A stretch of DNA of 64,000 bases from Peromyscus leucopus (GCF_004664715.2 NC_051067.1:68528982-68592981); one strand, 5' to 3'. Shown: positions 35,421 to 52,314, numbered from the stretch's first letter. The notes: a model not told the origin generated them from the letters alone. Numbers and translations: made by a program.

Positions 35421-36032
35421 TTTAGATATGCCCTTGCCTTTAGGCCTGTGGTGGTCTTAATCAGAACACCAAGATTTCGAGCAGTCATATTGCTGACTGA
35501 GTGGGATGACAAAGTCTCTGATACTTGCACACTTATGCTGGGCTTTTGATCTTGAAATACCTGAAGGAAAGGATGGGGTAGGGCAAGAAATGTGACTGGG
35601 GACTCAAGTCTAGCAGACATACAGACTTGCTAACTGCAGTCTCAATAGTGAGACTTTGCAGCATGGTGCCTTTGTTGGATGGAAGGGAGGGCAGCCTCTA
35701 GATCTGCACACTGGTTACTGTGAGCCCCACCACTGTTTCTATTCTTTCTATCTAACTGATGATTGGTGATCTAGTTGAGAAGATGCACCATTGCTTCCCA
35801 TGTAGTAAGACAAGAATGACCCTTCTATGAAAGATCCCAAAAGTTTGGAAAAATGGGCTTCCCAGTCTCTTTCCTATTGGGTCTAAGGAAATCTTCTGTT
35901 GAGGTGCTATGCTGGCCTGGGTAAAGGGCAACAAAGTGAAACCAGTCCTCTTATCCTTCGAATGTGGCACTTCTCAGTTGGACATTTGAAAAATATGTCT
36001 CAGCCTCACTCCAACATTCTGCCATATCATAT

Positions 36033-36415
36033 TGTAGCTGGAAGTTTTCCTGTGTCTCGCCTGGTCCTGCAGCCACTCAGACCCAAGTAAACACATAGAG
36101 GCTTATATCAATCACAAATTGCATGGCCATGGTCTATGGCTCAAATTTCTTGCTAGCTAGCTCTTATAACTAAACTCAGCCCATTTCTATTAATCTATAT
36201 GTCACTACGTGTTTCATGGCTTTACCTGTGTGCCATTACATACTGTTCCCTGGATGGCAGAATGGCATCTCCTCCACCTCTGCCTTTCTTCTTCCTGTCT
36301 CTCTCCTGGATTTCCTGCCTGCCTCTAAGCTGCCTTGCCATAAGCCAAACAGCTTTATTTATCAACCAATTAGAGCAAAACATATTCACAGTGTACAGAA
36401 AGACATCCCACAGCA
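36033..36415 (-). mobile_element. Solo LTR (mys/MYSERV-related), reverse
   Basis: On the minus strand it starts tgctgtggg and ends gctaca like the LTRs at 4374 and 8742. It is 383 bp, with a perfect 6-bp duplication tcatat at 36027-36032 and 36416-36421. It is more diverged from those two than they are from each other. Small open frames on either strand here belong to the LTR. Confidence 0.9.
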
Positions 36416-36424
36416 TCATATATG

Positions 36425-37380
36425 TATTTGTGGATTGTTACTGGAAAGATGCTGTGAGGAATGTTGGAGTTTGATGTTGTCTAATCTACCACCTTCCTAA
36501 CAACACTTTGGCACATTCCTTTCCCTTCTATATTAATTGGTTTATTTCTTTTAATGGGAGGAACATTTGAATACACACAAAAATGCCATAGTTTCTTTAC
36601 TAGCAATTACTTAAAGTTATTTCCTGTACAAAGGCTTTAGTTTGCTTACTTTTTCTCAGCAATAAATTCTGTAGAATTATTTTATTACTATAACTTACAT
36701 CTAAATCAACCTAAAGGTAATAATAGAGTTGACTCTTAAGGGGGAGTAGATAAGGGCCTTTGCAATGGGCCATTCTAACTGGAAAATTGTCAGTTAACTT
36801 AAAGTTCAAGAAAAACTTTTTACACGATGTCTTCATATATCTGCAGTGACATTAACATTTACTGCATACACAGTCATCTTTAGTTACATTTTCATGATTC
36901 AGAAGAGAAAGATGTATTCAGTTCATCAGGAATTTTATTTTCTTTCCTATTATGTGTTATACTAAGAACATTTCTATTCATGCAAGTTTTTTAGAGTAGG
37001 AATTTATTTTCAGATTTATGACTTAACATGAGTTGTCATGATATTTTGAGGTTATAAGTACTGTATTTTGCATTTTTGCATCAAAGAGCAAGTTTTCAAA
37101 ACATAATTACTGTGCAAAATTATAAATGTATATGCAAAAAGTAGAAATTGTCTTAGAAGTGCAATTTTAAATCTAAAAGGTTTAACCAGATAAGGTTAAG
37201 TACAAAAGTGTTTCTTCAATAGGATCAGAGCTAATTACTTTTAAGACTAATTGATTCTTTGAAATATTGTAGAAACAGATGAAATATGAGGTGATTCATG
37301 TGTAGAATTTCCTTTGCTATTGCTTCAAATGCAAAGTGTTTCATGAAGTGACTACCAGAAATATTTAACAATCTAACTGG
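36425..37380. other. Intronic sequence without recognised features
   Basis: AT-rich, no microsatellite, no SINE or LTR recognised. Confidence 0.45.
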
Positions 37381-37384
37381 CCCT

Positions 37385-37710
37385 GGTGACATGTCTCAGT
37401 CTGTCAGGATGCTGCAATGAACACATGGACTGAGTGGCTTAAATAACAGACATTTATTTGTCACAGACCTGGATTCAGGGGAGCCATATGGAAATGTTAG
37501 GTTCACTGTCAAGTGAGGACTTTCTTCTTGGTTTGCAGACAGTTGTTGAATCTACATAGGCATGCTTCTAATGTCTCTTCTTGTTAGAGCATATTCCTCC
37601 TGTCAGTTACCTCCCATAATTTCTGATTCCACCCAATGCATTAAGATCCAGCACCTCAGTTTGAAATGGAAGGCACACACAAGTGTAGAGCACAACAGCG
37701 TTCCACAACT
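37385..37710. repeat. Ancient mammalian interspersed repeat
   Basis: 'gtcaggatgctgcaatgaac', 'actgagtggcttaaataacag' and 'ttcttggtttgcagacag' match a repeat also seen in other mammals ('actgggtggcttaaacaac' type). Family not certain; no coding role for the short frame on the + strand. Confidence 0.5.
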
Positions 37711-38084
37711 AAACCATCTAATATTAAGCATTAGAGGCTTGTGTGAAGCAAATGAGAAAAATTACATAGTTTTCAGAGTCCTCTGAATGGGATGTTTCAG
37801 TCACATGATCAGGTATATTTTCATGAAATCAATTTATATGTTAATTACATTCTAGCAGAAAACCCAACCAAGGGAAATTTTGGAACATGTCAAAGTATCT
37901 TCCAAGGTCACCTAGAAAATGACTAATAATAGCTAGAAAGGTAATAAGCAAAAAGACTAATGGAAAATACACCTTTTGTTTTAGATGGAAAATAATTCCT
38001 TGAATAGGCTCACAGCAATGCATTCTACAAATTACCCCAATATTATGAAAGTTAATAATTAGAAGTATGATTGTTAGAAATAAG

Positions 38085-38265
38085 AATGGGAGGTGAGATA
38101 GCTGAATGGGTAAAGCACTGGCCACTAAGCCTGGTGACCAGAGTTCACTTCTGGAGCTCACATGGAGGAAGGTTTCAAACCAGCTTTGGCAGGTTTCTCA
38201 CTGATCTCTATACATATGCTATGGCAAGCACATGTCCACACATATGCACACATATAAATAAATTA
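38085..38265 (+). repeat. B4/B3-type SINE
   Basis: 'ggtgagatagctgaatggg', 'aaagcactggccactaagcc' and a tail of CA-rich steps ending with 'ataaataaatta'. Confidence 0.65.
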
Positions 38266-38779
38266 ATGTTTACAAAATTTAAAGAAGTAGAAATCATGTC
38301 TGTAATGCATTTAATGCAGAATGGTGGCATCCCAGATCAGCTGAGAAATTGTCATAGTTAATAATTCCAGCTGCTATGTGCTCAGTACTTATGAATACCA
38401 AGTGCCTCTTAGCACCTTTCATTCAGTAATTGTGTCCAAATAGTAGGAGGTACTATGTTTCCCATTTTACAGACTGAAAAAGGGCAGCTGAAATAAGGAA
38501 AAATAAAACACCAAAATACACAGCGCTGTGCAGCAACAAATCTGGTTTCACACCAAATTAGAGTTCTGTAGCCTTTGACACTAAATACTATCCAACACTG
38601 ACTACAGACTGTATGTAGACCATAGATGTGTATGGGGCTGTTTTGTGACCTTGATTTATTTATCTGTTCTATTCATAAAAATACTGCTAAAATTTAAACA
38701 CTAAATGTTAAAAATGAAGCTATAATCTTTGTTGCTTTGAATAATCCATTTTAATACTTTGAAATTATACTTCATTTAT

Positions 38780-38960
38780 TTATTGTTTGTGCGTGTATCT
38801 GTGTGTGTTTATGTGTATGTGTGTGTGCACACACACACATACACATGTACATGCATCAGAATGTGTGTGTGAAGGCCAGAGGACAACTTTCTACAATCAG
38901 TTCCTTACACCACATGAGGTTCAGAAATGAACCTCAAGTTATCAGACTTGGGCAGCAAGG
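38780..38960 (-). repeat. B3-type SINE with TG/CA tail
   Basis: TG and CA alternation at 38789-38842, then 'gaaggccagaggacaac' and 'cagttccttac'. Tail-first order indicates reverse orientation. Confidence 0.65.
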
Positions 38961-38969
38961 GCTCAACAC

Positions 38970-41210
38970 ACAAAAACATCTTGTCAGCTTTAATGATCAG
39001 TTTAGAAAGTGAAGGAAAACTTTTCCTTCATTATTCTGGGTAATAAATCCTCACGATGTGTTTGCTGAAGTTCAGTGACACATAAATAGATCGGGGAAGG
39101 CCTTCTATGTGTAAAGTAAGAAGATGAAAATCACAATAAGTTAGAACATTTAATTCAAATGTTGAGAGTATCGAAACATCACAAGTAAAATGAAAGAAGA
39201 AATATGTCTGCAACATATCTGACAAATAATTATGATCCAGGTCCATAAATTAAAAAGCACAAAAGCATTCCATTACAGAATTCCTACAGAGTAAATGCTC
39301 TGAAAATGCAGGTCATGAGCAAAGAGAAATGACCACATGTAATGAAGCGATCAATCTCACAGGAAGCATAAATAAGAATTGAAAGCACAAAGCTGTCAAT
39401 AGCTTTTAAATGAAATAAATATACATAATTCATAGGGAATATATTGTTGGCAAAGGTGTGAGAAAACATTACATTATTAGCGCAGGGATATTTTGAACTT
39501 TTACTTCTTAGAGTGACACTTTTGTAATAGTAAAAAGAATTATAAAAATATACTTTCCACATAGTGATTTCATTTTTAGTAATTTGTTGTAAGAAACAAA
39601 GTTTATATAAACATTATTATCTTCTTTATAACATTATCAGTTATGATAAAGGTGGTGATAACCAACTTATAGGTTAATTAAGTAACATTAGGTTATTAAT
39701 TAAATTAACATTAGGTTAATGTTTAAACAAGTCATGGTATATCTATGTTGTAGGCATTTGTGAATACATTTGTCATTTTTATGCTGTTTAAAATGAGCAA
39801 ATGCATGTTATATAATTACAAAACAATTATAATTAATAAGTGTACCTAAAATATGGAACACAACTGCATGGAAATAATATGTGGAGATGTCTATACAATG
39901 GGATTACATTTGAATTTTTTCCTTTTCACATATTTATGTTTCTAAAATGCATTTTTATAACCAGAATCAAACAGTATTTTTAAATTATTGAATAAGGAGC
40001 ATTTTTATTAGCATTGTATTTATTCTAAAAATGAGAACAAGGCATTGTTAGGCACATCAGCCCAATGACAGGACATGCTTTCTCTCATATGTTTCCATTT
40101 GTTTTCCTAAAAAATACTGAAAAGAGGTTTCGTTTTCCTTTTTGTTGAAGAATCTATGTGGGAACCAGCATATAAAATCATAGAATTTGGTAGTAAAGTA
40201 GTGTGTAAGATTTTTGTTAGAAAAAGAGTCAGTATAAGAAGAAACACATTAGTGTAACAGAAGCACACCCTGCCCTTGTCCATTCCTGCCTGCACTTAGG
40301 ACCTGGCAATTATCCTTTGCCATACCTGCATATATGGGTGAAAAGAAGTCTGCATTTTCCACTCTATTTGGGAGTAGAATGCTAGGATGGTCTCTTCGTG
40401 GGCTACAGCTCAAGGCTACCATGCCTGTGTGTCTTCCAGCACTCACAGCTTCTCCTGTCTGTGAGCTTTCTGTCCCATGAATGGTTGTCACTAACGGACT
40501 TCATCTCTCAGCAGTGATCACAGCCCAAAGGTTCTTCTGTGCTGGTGTTCCTTTGAATACGAGAACTCATCTATGGACTTGAGCTAGGCTCCCCTTTGAC
40601 CTCTGTCAGTGGATAAGAGGTGGCTTGCTCATCACACAGCCTAACATGGTTCCCAAAGACCAAGTCTTTTGTCTTCTCAAGCCTGAATGTCCAATGTACC
40701 TCCTTCATCCCTGTTCCCATCTCTCTTGGCTTTTCTCCCCATTGCAAGTTTTTTTTCCAAATCTAGTCATATGGCATTAAGCCTACATCTGCATCCTGCA
40801 GACTTTCCTTTGCTATTGGCAAAATATTTATGCAGTCATATTTGAACAATGCCCATTTCTTCTTACATTTCTAATATAATTCTTCTAACTTTCCCAGAGG
40901 CAATGCTCTGAACAGGGTGATACTAGGAGATGAAGAAAATAAAAAGATAGTTTTTAAGTTTTCAAGATTCACTGCTAATATCAGCTTCTGTGAATATTCT
41001 TAGAGAATCTGTCAGGTGAGACTCAGATGATAGGCAGGAAGACTGAGATTCCATCTTCAATGTCTTTGGAGGGTCATAGAGAGCTTCAGAATACAAACCC
41101 AGGTTTGATCATGTGCACAATGGGATTAAGTGACTTGAGGGAGAGAAAAATCTAGTAGATCTAAATGATAGGCTCTGAAGGTCTGCAAGACCATTTGATG
41201 AAAACAGTCA
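38970..41210. other. Intronic sequence without recognised repeats
   Basis: 39000-40240 is AT-rich and repeat-poor. 40240-40760 is less AT-rich, with an 80-residue minus-strand frame at 40249-40491 that I could not match to a family. Confidence 0.4.
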
Positions 41211-41219
41211 TTACTTTTA

Positions 41220-41266
41220 AAATTGTTTATTTTTATTTTATGTGCATAAGTGTTTTGCCTATATGC

Positions 41267-41312
<46 letters not shown>

Positions 41313-41466
41313 CACATGAATGCTTGATATCAGAAGAATCCAAAAGAGGACATCAGAGCCCCTGTTACAGATGGCTGCGAGCTACCACTTCGATGCTGGG
41401 AACTGAACCTGGGTCCTCTGCAAGAACAGTAGGTACTTTTAACCCTGAGCCATTTCTCCAGCCCCA
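41220..41466 (-). repeat. B2/B3-type SINE containing a (TG)n tract
   Basis: A reverse SINE with 'gatgctgggaactgaacctggg' and 'gagccatttctccagcccc' at the tRNA-related end. A pure (TG)n block at 41269-41310 sits inside it. More diverged than the B2 at 57880. Confidence 0.8.
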
Positions 41467-41880
41467 AAGTCTCTAGCCTCTGCCTCTGCCCCCCCTCTCC
41501 TCTCCCCCCCACACATACGGGGTGGGGGGACTAAGCCTGTAATTCTTTCAACCAACACAGGTATAACCATGGAGTCCACTGGAATATGGAGTGGAATGGT
41601 ATGGTAGAACCACATCATGGAAATATTTCTGTTTGGTTTCACTGGAGGCCACAAACAGAGGCTATGCAGAATCATTTCCTTAATTTTGAAACTTTGAATT
41701 TCTCTTTGCTAGACAAAATATTTAACTGATTCTCATTCCTGGATTTCAGAACCAAATGACCAAAGAGAGTTTTAGTTTTTAGATTCATAGGGCTTTTCTA
41801 AAAACATTTCCATAGAAAACAATCCTTAGAAAACACTTTAAAATTCAATCAGTATTTGACTCACTCTCTGTCTCTCTCTG

Positions 41881-41884
<4 letters not shown>

Positions 41885-41947
<63 letters not shown>
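41885..41947. repeat. (TA)n microsatellite
   Basis: About 30 TA units with a single slip near 41937. Confidence 0.97.
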
Positions 41948-42027
41948 CAAACTTATCACATAATTTTATGCAACATAATTGGCCATTCCATGACAAAACA
42001 AAATCAACTGTAACATGAATCTTAAAA

Positions 42028-42494
42028 GGTCTTATTAATAAAAACAAACCTAGAGCCAGGTATTGGGGTGAATGCTGGAAGATCAGAGAAGCAGAACAAG
42101 CTACAGCTACCTCACCTCGCCAATTCCTCAGCTGGTATTATTTCCTCAGACTGAAAGCCTCTGAGTCCTCAACCAGAATGAATCTCAGCTGAAGTGCTGC
42201 TAAAAGCCCAAAAGCTTAATTCGCCTAGTTCCTGGTCCTCAGGCCTTATATACCTTTCTGCTTTCTGCCATCACTTGCTGGGATTAAAGGCGTGAGTCAC
42301 CATGCCTGGCTGTTTCCAGTGTGGCTTTAAACTCACAAAGATCCAGATGGATCTCTGCCTCCAGAAGGCTAGGATTAAAAGTGTGTATGGCACCATTTTC
42401 TGGCCTCTAAGTCTGTCTAGTGGCTGTTCTGTTCTCTGACCCCAGATAAATTTATTAAGGTGTACAATATTTTGGGGAACACAATATCACCACA
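42028..42494. repeat. Composite cricetid repeat with a B1-like core, copy 2
   Basis: It begins 'ggtcttattaataaaaa', has the B1-like core 'gctgggattaaaggcgtgag' and a second such block 'ggctaggattaaaagtgtg', and ends 'gaacacaatatcaccaca'. It is less eroded than the copy at 26614. Confidence 0.65.
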
Positions 42495-42930
42495 ATCAAC
42501 TATCTTTTGTCTTAGTGCAAAGATATTGTCAATGTCATCCAGAATTAATATCTCTGCAGACCCTTTGGATTTTAGGAGTGAGTGATAATAATCTTAAAGC
42601 TGTTGTCATAGAGGAATAATCTAAGTCAGTTGGCTCCTATTATCAATGTGAAGAAAGTAAAATATAAGGTCAGCAACCTGTATGTATAGAAACTTAATGA
42701 CAACCCAGAAATCTAAACTGGAGTTCTAACTTCTACTATTTTACAAACATGAATTGCTCCTTTTGTTTAAATGCTTATTAAATTTCATGTGTCAGCAAAC
42801 CTCAGAGGATATCATAAAATATAGCAAATTTTCTAAATAAAATTACCCACCAGTTATAGCTGTTAGAATACGCTCAGAAATCTGTCTTAACCTATGTTTC
42901 CTTTCCATAAAATTCAAGTCAATTTTCTTT

Positions 42931-42982
42931 ATTATGTGCCAACTCCCAAATAATTTATTATGTGCCAACTCCCAAATAATTT
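42931..42982. repeat. Tandem duplication of 26 bp
   Basis: 'attatgtgccaactcccaaa' and the following bases occur at 42931 and 42957 with no difference across the unit. Confidence 0.95.
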
Positions 42983-43147
42983 CTCCAATTTTCTTTCAAA
43001 TAATTCCAGATTTGTTATATATAAATTACAGAAACTCTAAGATGTTTCTTTTAAGGTGAATTAGAATTGGAGGTGACAAACTGATACAGATTCTGAAAAA
43101 TTTCCAGACATCCAAGAATTACAAGTGGATAGGGATAACTTTACCTT

Positions 43148-43590
43148 GGTTAATGTTTCGTTGCTGTGTAGAGACACAATGGCCCAGGAAACTTATGAAA
43201 GAAAGCATTTAGTTGAGGGCTTGCTTATAGTTGCAGAGGGTGATCCTATGACAATTATGTCAGGAGCATAGCTGCAGGTAGGCAGTCATGGTGCTATCAC
43301 AGTAGCTGAGAGCTTACATCTTATCTGAAAGGCAGAGAGGGAAAGAAAGAGAGAGGGAGAGAGAGAGGGGGGAGGGGGAGGGGGAGGGGGAGGGAGAGGG
43401 AGAGGGAGAGGGAGAGGGAGAGGGAGAGAGAGAGACTGCACTTGGCATAGGCTTTTGAAAACTCAGTGACCCACCTACTCTGACAAGGATTCACCTTCTA
43501 ATCCTTCTCAAAGCAGTTCTGACCAATAGGATTAAGTATTCAAATATATGAGCCTATGGGACCCATTCTCATTTAAACTACCATACACAT
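43148..43590. repeat. Medium-reiterated rodent repeat with a purine-rich insert
   Basis: Starts 'taatgtttcgttgctgtgtag' and ends 'acccattctcatttaaac'. Same family as 54729-55120 by shared begin ('gctgtg-agagacacaatgg' type) and end. A purine-only tract of GA, GGGGGA and GGGAGA units occupies 43336-43435. Confidence 0.62.
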
Positions 43591-44589
43591 CAACTAGTAA
43601 TAAATATATCAATATCTGTTTCATTTGTGCTGTTTGTTGTAGCTAAACAAGTATTTCAACATGAACTTTTATTATTTCTATGCTAGTTTATCTTTCTTCC
43701 AAATCTCTTTTTCTTGAAAGAGAGTTGAATCAAATCTTGCTCCCCGCAAATCAACTTTAGAGTGCACTTAACTTTGGCATGACTTACTTCCTTTTTGTTT
43801 TTGTAAATATGTCTATTAAAGCCCATCTGTTGTTAGTCAACAATATTCACAAAATCTTTCTCACATTAAGTAGCACACTCAGGGACTTCTCATTCTGGGC
43901 AACTTTTGAATGACTGGATGTTGATCCATAAATTTGTAGGACATAAATCATTCTGTTGAATATAGTTTGATAGTTAGAATTGTTTCAGAGTGGTGAAATA
44001 GACAGTAGAAACATGAAGAACATTTTGAACATATGAAATTAGCACTGGATTAGCGTTTCATCTCTGAGTATGATTTGTTCAAACTGGTCATGCTTCTTGC
44101 CTGTGAGGACACTGAAATAAAAACTATTCTTAGCACATTTGAATATTGGCAGTGCAATAATTTTTTCCCCAGAGAGAAAATAAACCTAATCAGAATTTTT
44201 ATTTTCCTCCTTCTGCAAAATAACATAATCTGAACAGAAGAGACCTTATAATGAAAAATTACCAATTTGGTGGGCCCAATAACCTTGTAGAAAATTTTTA
44301 GCTAGGAAATATTTCAACATGCCTCCATGAAATGATACCACTCTTTCCAACCTGTTAACAGCTTCTCTAATATTTTGAAATAAGTTACAAAAATAAAAAT
44401 ATTTTCTGTATTAGGGCAAGAAACTTAGGTTGCTCTATTTCTAGAAGAGTGCTTCCTTAGAATCAGTTACTACTAGGAAGATTTAACAACTACCAGTTTA
44501 CTGATTGGCTGGGTGAGTGATAACAGAATGTTAACTCAAAATGGATTGATTAAAGCTTTACAATAGGGCTTAGTTTATTAATCTTGGAA

Positions 44590-44839
44590 GAAACAGAGAC
44601 AAAGTTTTGGTTATGGGGGTGCAAATTTTTACAAAAATAAACGTCAATTTCTTAAAACGGTAGAAGCACAATTGCCACGATTTAAGAATTTCACTTCTGG
44701 GTACATAGCCAAGAAAAACAATAATGGGAAATTGAATGTGAATTTGTTTCTCCAAGTTCATGACACTATTATTCATAACAGCCCAAAGCTGAAAGCTACT
44801 CAGTGTCCTTGGACAGTTGATTTAAATATGATGTGGTGT

Positions 44840-44893
<54 letters not shown>

Positions 44894-45170
44894 CCCATTG
44901 ATATTTAGCCTCTGATAAAAAGTGACTCTGATACATGTTATAATATAAGTCAATCTTGAAGACATTATGCTGCATGAAATAAGCTAGTTACAGAATATGT
45001 GTTGTGTGATTCCATACATATATAGTCAAATTAACAGAAACAAAAAGTAGATTGACAACTTCCAGGAACTTATGGTGATAAGAAACGGGCAGAGTTAGAT
45101 GAATCTAATGTTTCAGTGTGGTAAAATGAACAGCATTCTAACCTGTATGATGATGTAACAAAGAAAAAAA
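44590..45170 (+). repeat. Old L1 3' remnant with a (TG)n block
   Basis: 'aatttcacttctgggtacat', 'tattattcataacagccc', 'cttgaagacattatgctgc' and 'atgaaataagctagttacag' follow the 3' end of L1 ORF2 and the following UTR in sense. (TG)n lies at 44834-44891. Confidence 0.68.
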
Positions 45171-45179
45171 TAAACACCT

Positions 45180-48597
<3,418 letters not shown>

Positions 48598-48639
48598 TGA
48601 TATTTCTATGCACCAAATAATGCACTTTGATCACATTCA

Positions 48640-49120
48640 CCACTCTGTTACCCTTCCTTCTACACTCCTTTTCCTCCCCACTTGTCCTTCATATTCCATC
48701 CCTCACCCAATATTCTGCACATGACTGAAAGCATGACTTCCTTCACTTTGAGAATTTGGCTTATTTCACTTAAGATATCTCAAATTCTACTTATTTTCCT
48801 GAATATGGGATGATTTTCTACTCTATGGTCAAATCAAATTTCACTGTGCATATATACCACATTTTAAAATCAATTTACCCAAATATGTATTCTTGGGCCC
48901 ATTTCACAGCTTGTCTGTTTTTTAGTAGTGCCTCAGTAAGCACAGATATTTACATAGGCATCCATAGCTATCTAAACTCTGCTCCTTTGAGTATATGTGC
49001 TTGAGTAGAAAAGCTGTATAATATGACAGTTCCACTTTTAACTTCTTCTAGAACCCTCATACTGATTTCCATAATGACCAGACTACTTAGTGTGGTTGAA
49101 TATACTGTTTCCCTTTTATT
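48640..49120 (-). repeat. Probable old L1 remnant, antisense
   Basis: 'ggcttatttcacttaagat', 'ccaaatatgtattcttggg' and 'cataatgaccagactacttag' have the wording of reversed L1 3' sequence. Weak and broken; it starts shortly after exon 2. Confidence 0.45.
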
Positions 49121-49439
49121 TATATTTCTATATTGATTGAACCTGTATTTTATTCTGTAATTGATTAGAGAAGTAGAATCTTTGTTGACATTTTTACATG
49201 AAATTTATATATTATTTAATCCCTTAAAATATTTCTGACTCTTAATGTAACACAAGAAAATTTCATGATCCAAATTCTTGGCACCCAAACAGGTCTATTT
49301 AGCTTATTCAGTTGGGAAGCTACAAGACCTTTGGACACCTTGGGAAAATTATGAATCTGAACATGTTAAAACTACACATTAGGTCGTTGAATGTCTTTAC
49401 TTTGGGCTGGACTAATTTCAACTCTGTCTGGTAGTACTT

Positions 49440-49778
49440 TCTTGCAAGAATTTCTCTGTCCCACCAGCCAGCTCCCAAATCACAACATGGAGACATATTA
49501 TTAATTATGAAAGCTCAGTCTATAGCTTAGGCTAGTTCCTAACTAGTTCTTATAACTTAAATAAATCCATTTCTATTAATATATGTGCTGCCATGTGGTT
49601 CAAGGCCTTTACTTCTCCTCCTGCAAGGCTTGCTTGTTCTCCATCTCTTAGTTTCTCTGCCTTCTTCCCAGCATCCTCCCTGCACCAAAAATCCTGCCTA
49701 GCTCTTGGCTGTTCAGCTTTTTGTTAAACAAACCCAAATGACACATCTTCACAGTGTTCAAAAAATTATTTTACAACA
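49440..49778 (-). mobile_element. Older related LTR, reverse
   Basis: On the minus strand it starts tgttgtaaaa and keeps the core 'taatagaaatggattta' and 'ttataagaactagttagg' of the other LTRs. Left border is uncertain; gtactt at 49434 and gtgctt at 49779 may be a decayed 6-bp duplication. No internal retroviral sequence adjoins it. Confidence 0.7.
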
Positions 49779-49789
49779 GTGCTTGCCTA

Positions 49790-52115
49790 GTCAGAATTAC
49801 TAGAAAGCTCTGTGAACTGTCCCTTAGCTTTCAGGGTATCTCTGGGGACTGGACTTTCATTCAGTTCTTTATTCATTATTTAAACAACTTCATTCATCCA
49901 ACATTGTGTGTTTACCTTATATTAAGTAATTAAGTGATTATCTTACATTAGAATGGGCAAAGTTCAACTCCATATATGCATTCAATTGCTCTGTTTCCAC
50001 ACAATATGAAGAAAGCTAACACATTTTCTGGTGTTACTAAAACCTGCTTTTTAAAAGAAATAGGTGATACTTTCATTAAATAAAAACAATAAAATATCCA
50101 GTTATGGATATTGCTATGGAGTTCATTTAAAGCTAGCAAATACTCAAGATTTACATAAATATAAACATTAGACTTGTGGATTATAATGGGCATCTCATTT
50201 CCTAGCTATTTTTATGTCTCAGTTCTCTGAACATTAAGAGCAGGAATAATGATACTAAATTCATAGAATTAATTTAAGAGCAGTGTGGACTTAAGAGCTA
50301 AGTGATGCATTGTTGTTAAAAGTTTATCATAGATGATCTGGTACTCAATGAAAGGCAGATGTTTCCACTTCTGGATGACGTTAGTGTTATTACAAGATGC
50401 AATTTTGTAAATTTTGGGTATGATGCAAAAATATTTTTGTTTAGAATCTTTAATTATTGTTAGGGACAAACCAACTTTATTGCAAGAAGGAAGCATTTTC
50501 ACAAATAGGACCAACTGTTACTACAGTACAGTAACCTCACTAGGTTGTGATGGGTTTAGTCATGGCAGAGCTTGATACTCACTGACTTGGCTGCTGAGGG
50601 TGTTTTATTGCAATGTCATACAAATTATTTATTCAGAACATTTCTCTTTGGGTGCTTTCCCCTTAATCTTTATTGTACTCATGGACTCTCTCGTGTGTGT
50701 GTTTATTCTTCCCAGCCTTATTCACAGGCACAGTGGCTGCTCTTTCTTCAGTAGTAAATTATTTATTCTTACATTAGCCCTCTCTGGATCTTGAGCTAGG
50801 TAACTTGAGATGCTCTAAACCTGTGTTTCTCTCTTTTTGTTTTTTACTTGTACTTCTTTTTCTGTGTATTTTTTTTTCAGTGTTAATGTTTTTATAGTCT
50901 AGTGGAAGAGAGAAAATGGGACAGTTTTCCCAAAAAAATGGTGCTCTTAAATACATCATATAAATTGGTTTAAAATTCTAGGGAGTCAGAGTAGATAGAA
51001 TCTTGACCCTGTCCACCAGCTGGCTGTACAGGCTCAGCCTTTTCCATTTTGCAATGAAATGATAATACTACAAGAGACTCAGTGAAAAGAGGCTAGTTAG
51101 TCCCTGGCATAACTGCCTGAAGGATGATGATCTTAATGGTTGTCATGAATCATTTATAAGTACAATTAATATCAAATTGTGAATAGTCCCTCGTAGTAAT
51201 TTTAAGTAAAGAATGGTTTTGACTTTAGATATTAACTCCTTGAAAATATTTATTAAAAATAGTCTTAGAATCTTGTCTCCATTTCAAAATCTCTGGTTCA
51301 TAAGTACTAATGATATTTTTTATTAACTTACTCTTAAAATAATTTGACAGTTCTTCAAAATAAGATTTTCATCATGCAAACAACATCTTGAGTTTTTAGA
51401 GTTGGGCTTGAAAACCAACTAGGGCATTAAAATATCACCCTAGCCAGGATTTGAAATCCAATGAGGTTCAGCGGCAGAGGTGGGAGTGCAGTATTTAGTT
51501 TTTAAAGCATACAGCATTACATTGGATAAAGTAATATCACTATAAGAAATTCAAATACATCTTTTAAATGGCAGAGTGACTTAAAAAAAGAGTAAGCATA
51601 TAGTCATAAGAGTCAGAGGATCAGGAAGCTTGCTGTGAGACTGTGTCTTCTAGAAATCTCAGAATCTAGAAATCTCTCCTACATGATGCATAATCTGAAC
51701 AAGAACAAAAACACTAAGCACTACAAAGTAGACAAGAAAATCCCTTGAGGCCTCAACCCGATACAAAGAACTACACACAACTAAGGAATGTAGCAAGTGG
51801 TAGAAATGGTTACGCCAACTGGTTACTTGGTACCAAAGATCATCTCTGAAAGCATACATACAAATAACATTATACAGGCTGAGTAAGTTATATTTAGAAA
51901 TACATATGCATATAAACATATGCATATAACAACAATTAATGAACAAATAAGGCAATGGATTAAAAAGAGAGCAAGGAAGGATATATGAGAAGGTTTAGAG
52001 GGGGAAAAGGAAAGGGGAAATGATGTAATTATAATGTAATCTCAAAAAAATAAAAAAAAAGAGAGTTTCAACTGATTCTGAAATTTGGTGATATTTAATG
52101 TATTTCACACAGATG
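49790..52115. other. Intron 2 sequence without recognised repeats
   Basis: AT-rich, with only short frames. 'tgctgataccgtcgg'-type promoter or exon signals were not found. Confidence 0.35.
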
Positions 52116-52119
52116 CTTT

Positions 52120-52310
52120 TAAGAGGTGGAATCCAGGGCCTAGGAGATCTCCTGCAGTTAACTGTGCTTGTTGCTTTTCCAGAGGGCTTGAATTCTATTC
52201 CCAGTACCCACACCAGGCATCTCACGACTCACCTGCTTCTCTAGCTCTAAGGGATCTGATGCCCTCTTCTGGTTTTCATGAGCATCACAAAAACAAAAAA
52301 AAGGGAGGCA
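52120..52310 (+). repeat. B3-type SINE
   Basis: 'ttccagagggcttgaattc', 'cccagtacccacaccagg', 'ctgatgccctcttctgg', then an A-rich tail at 52287-52306. Confidence 0.72.
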
Positions 52311-52314
52311 TACT

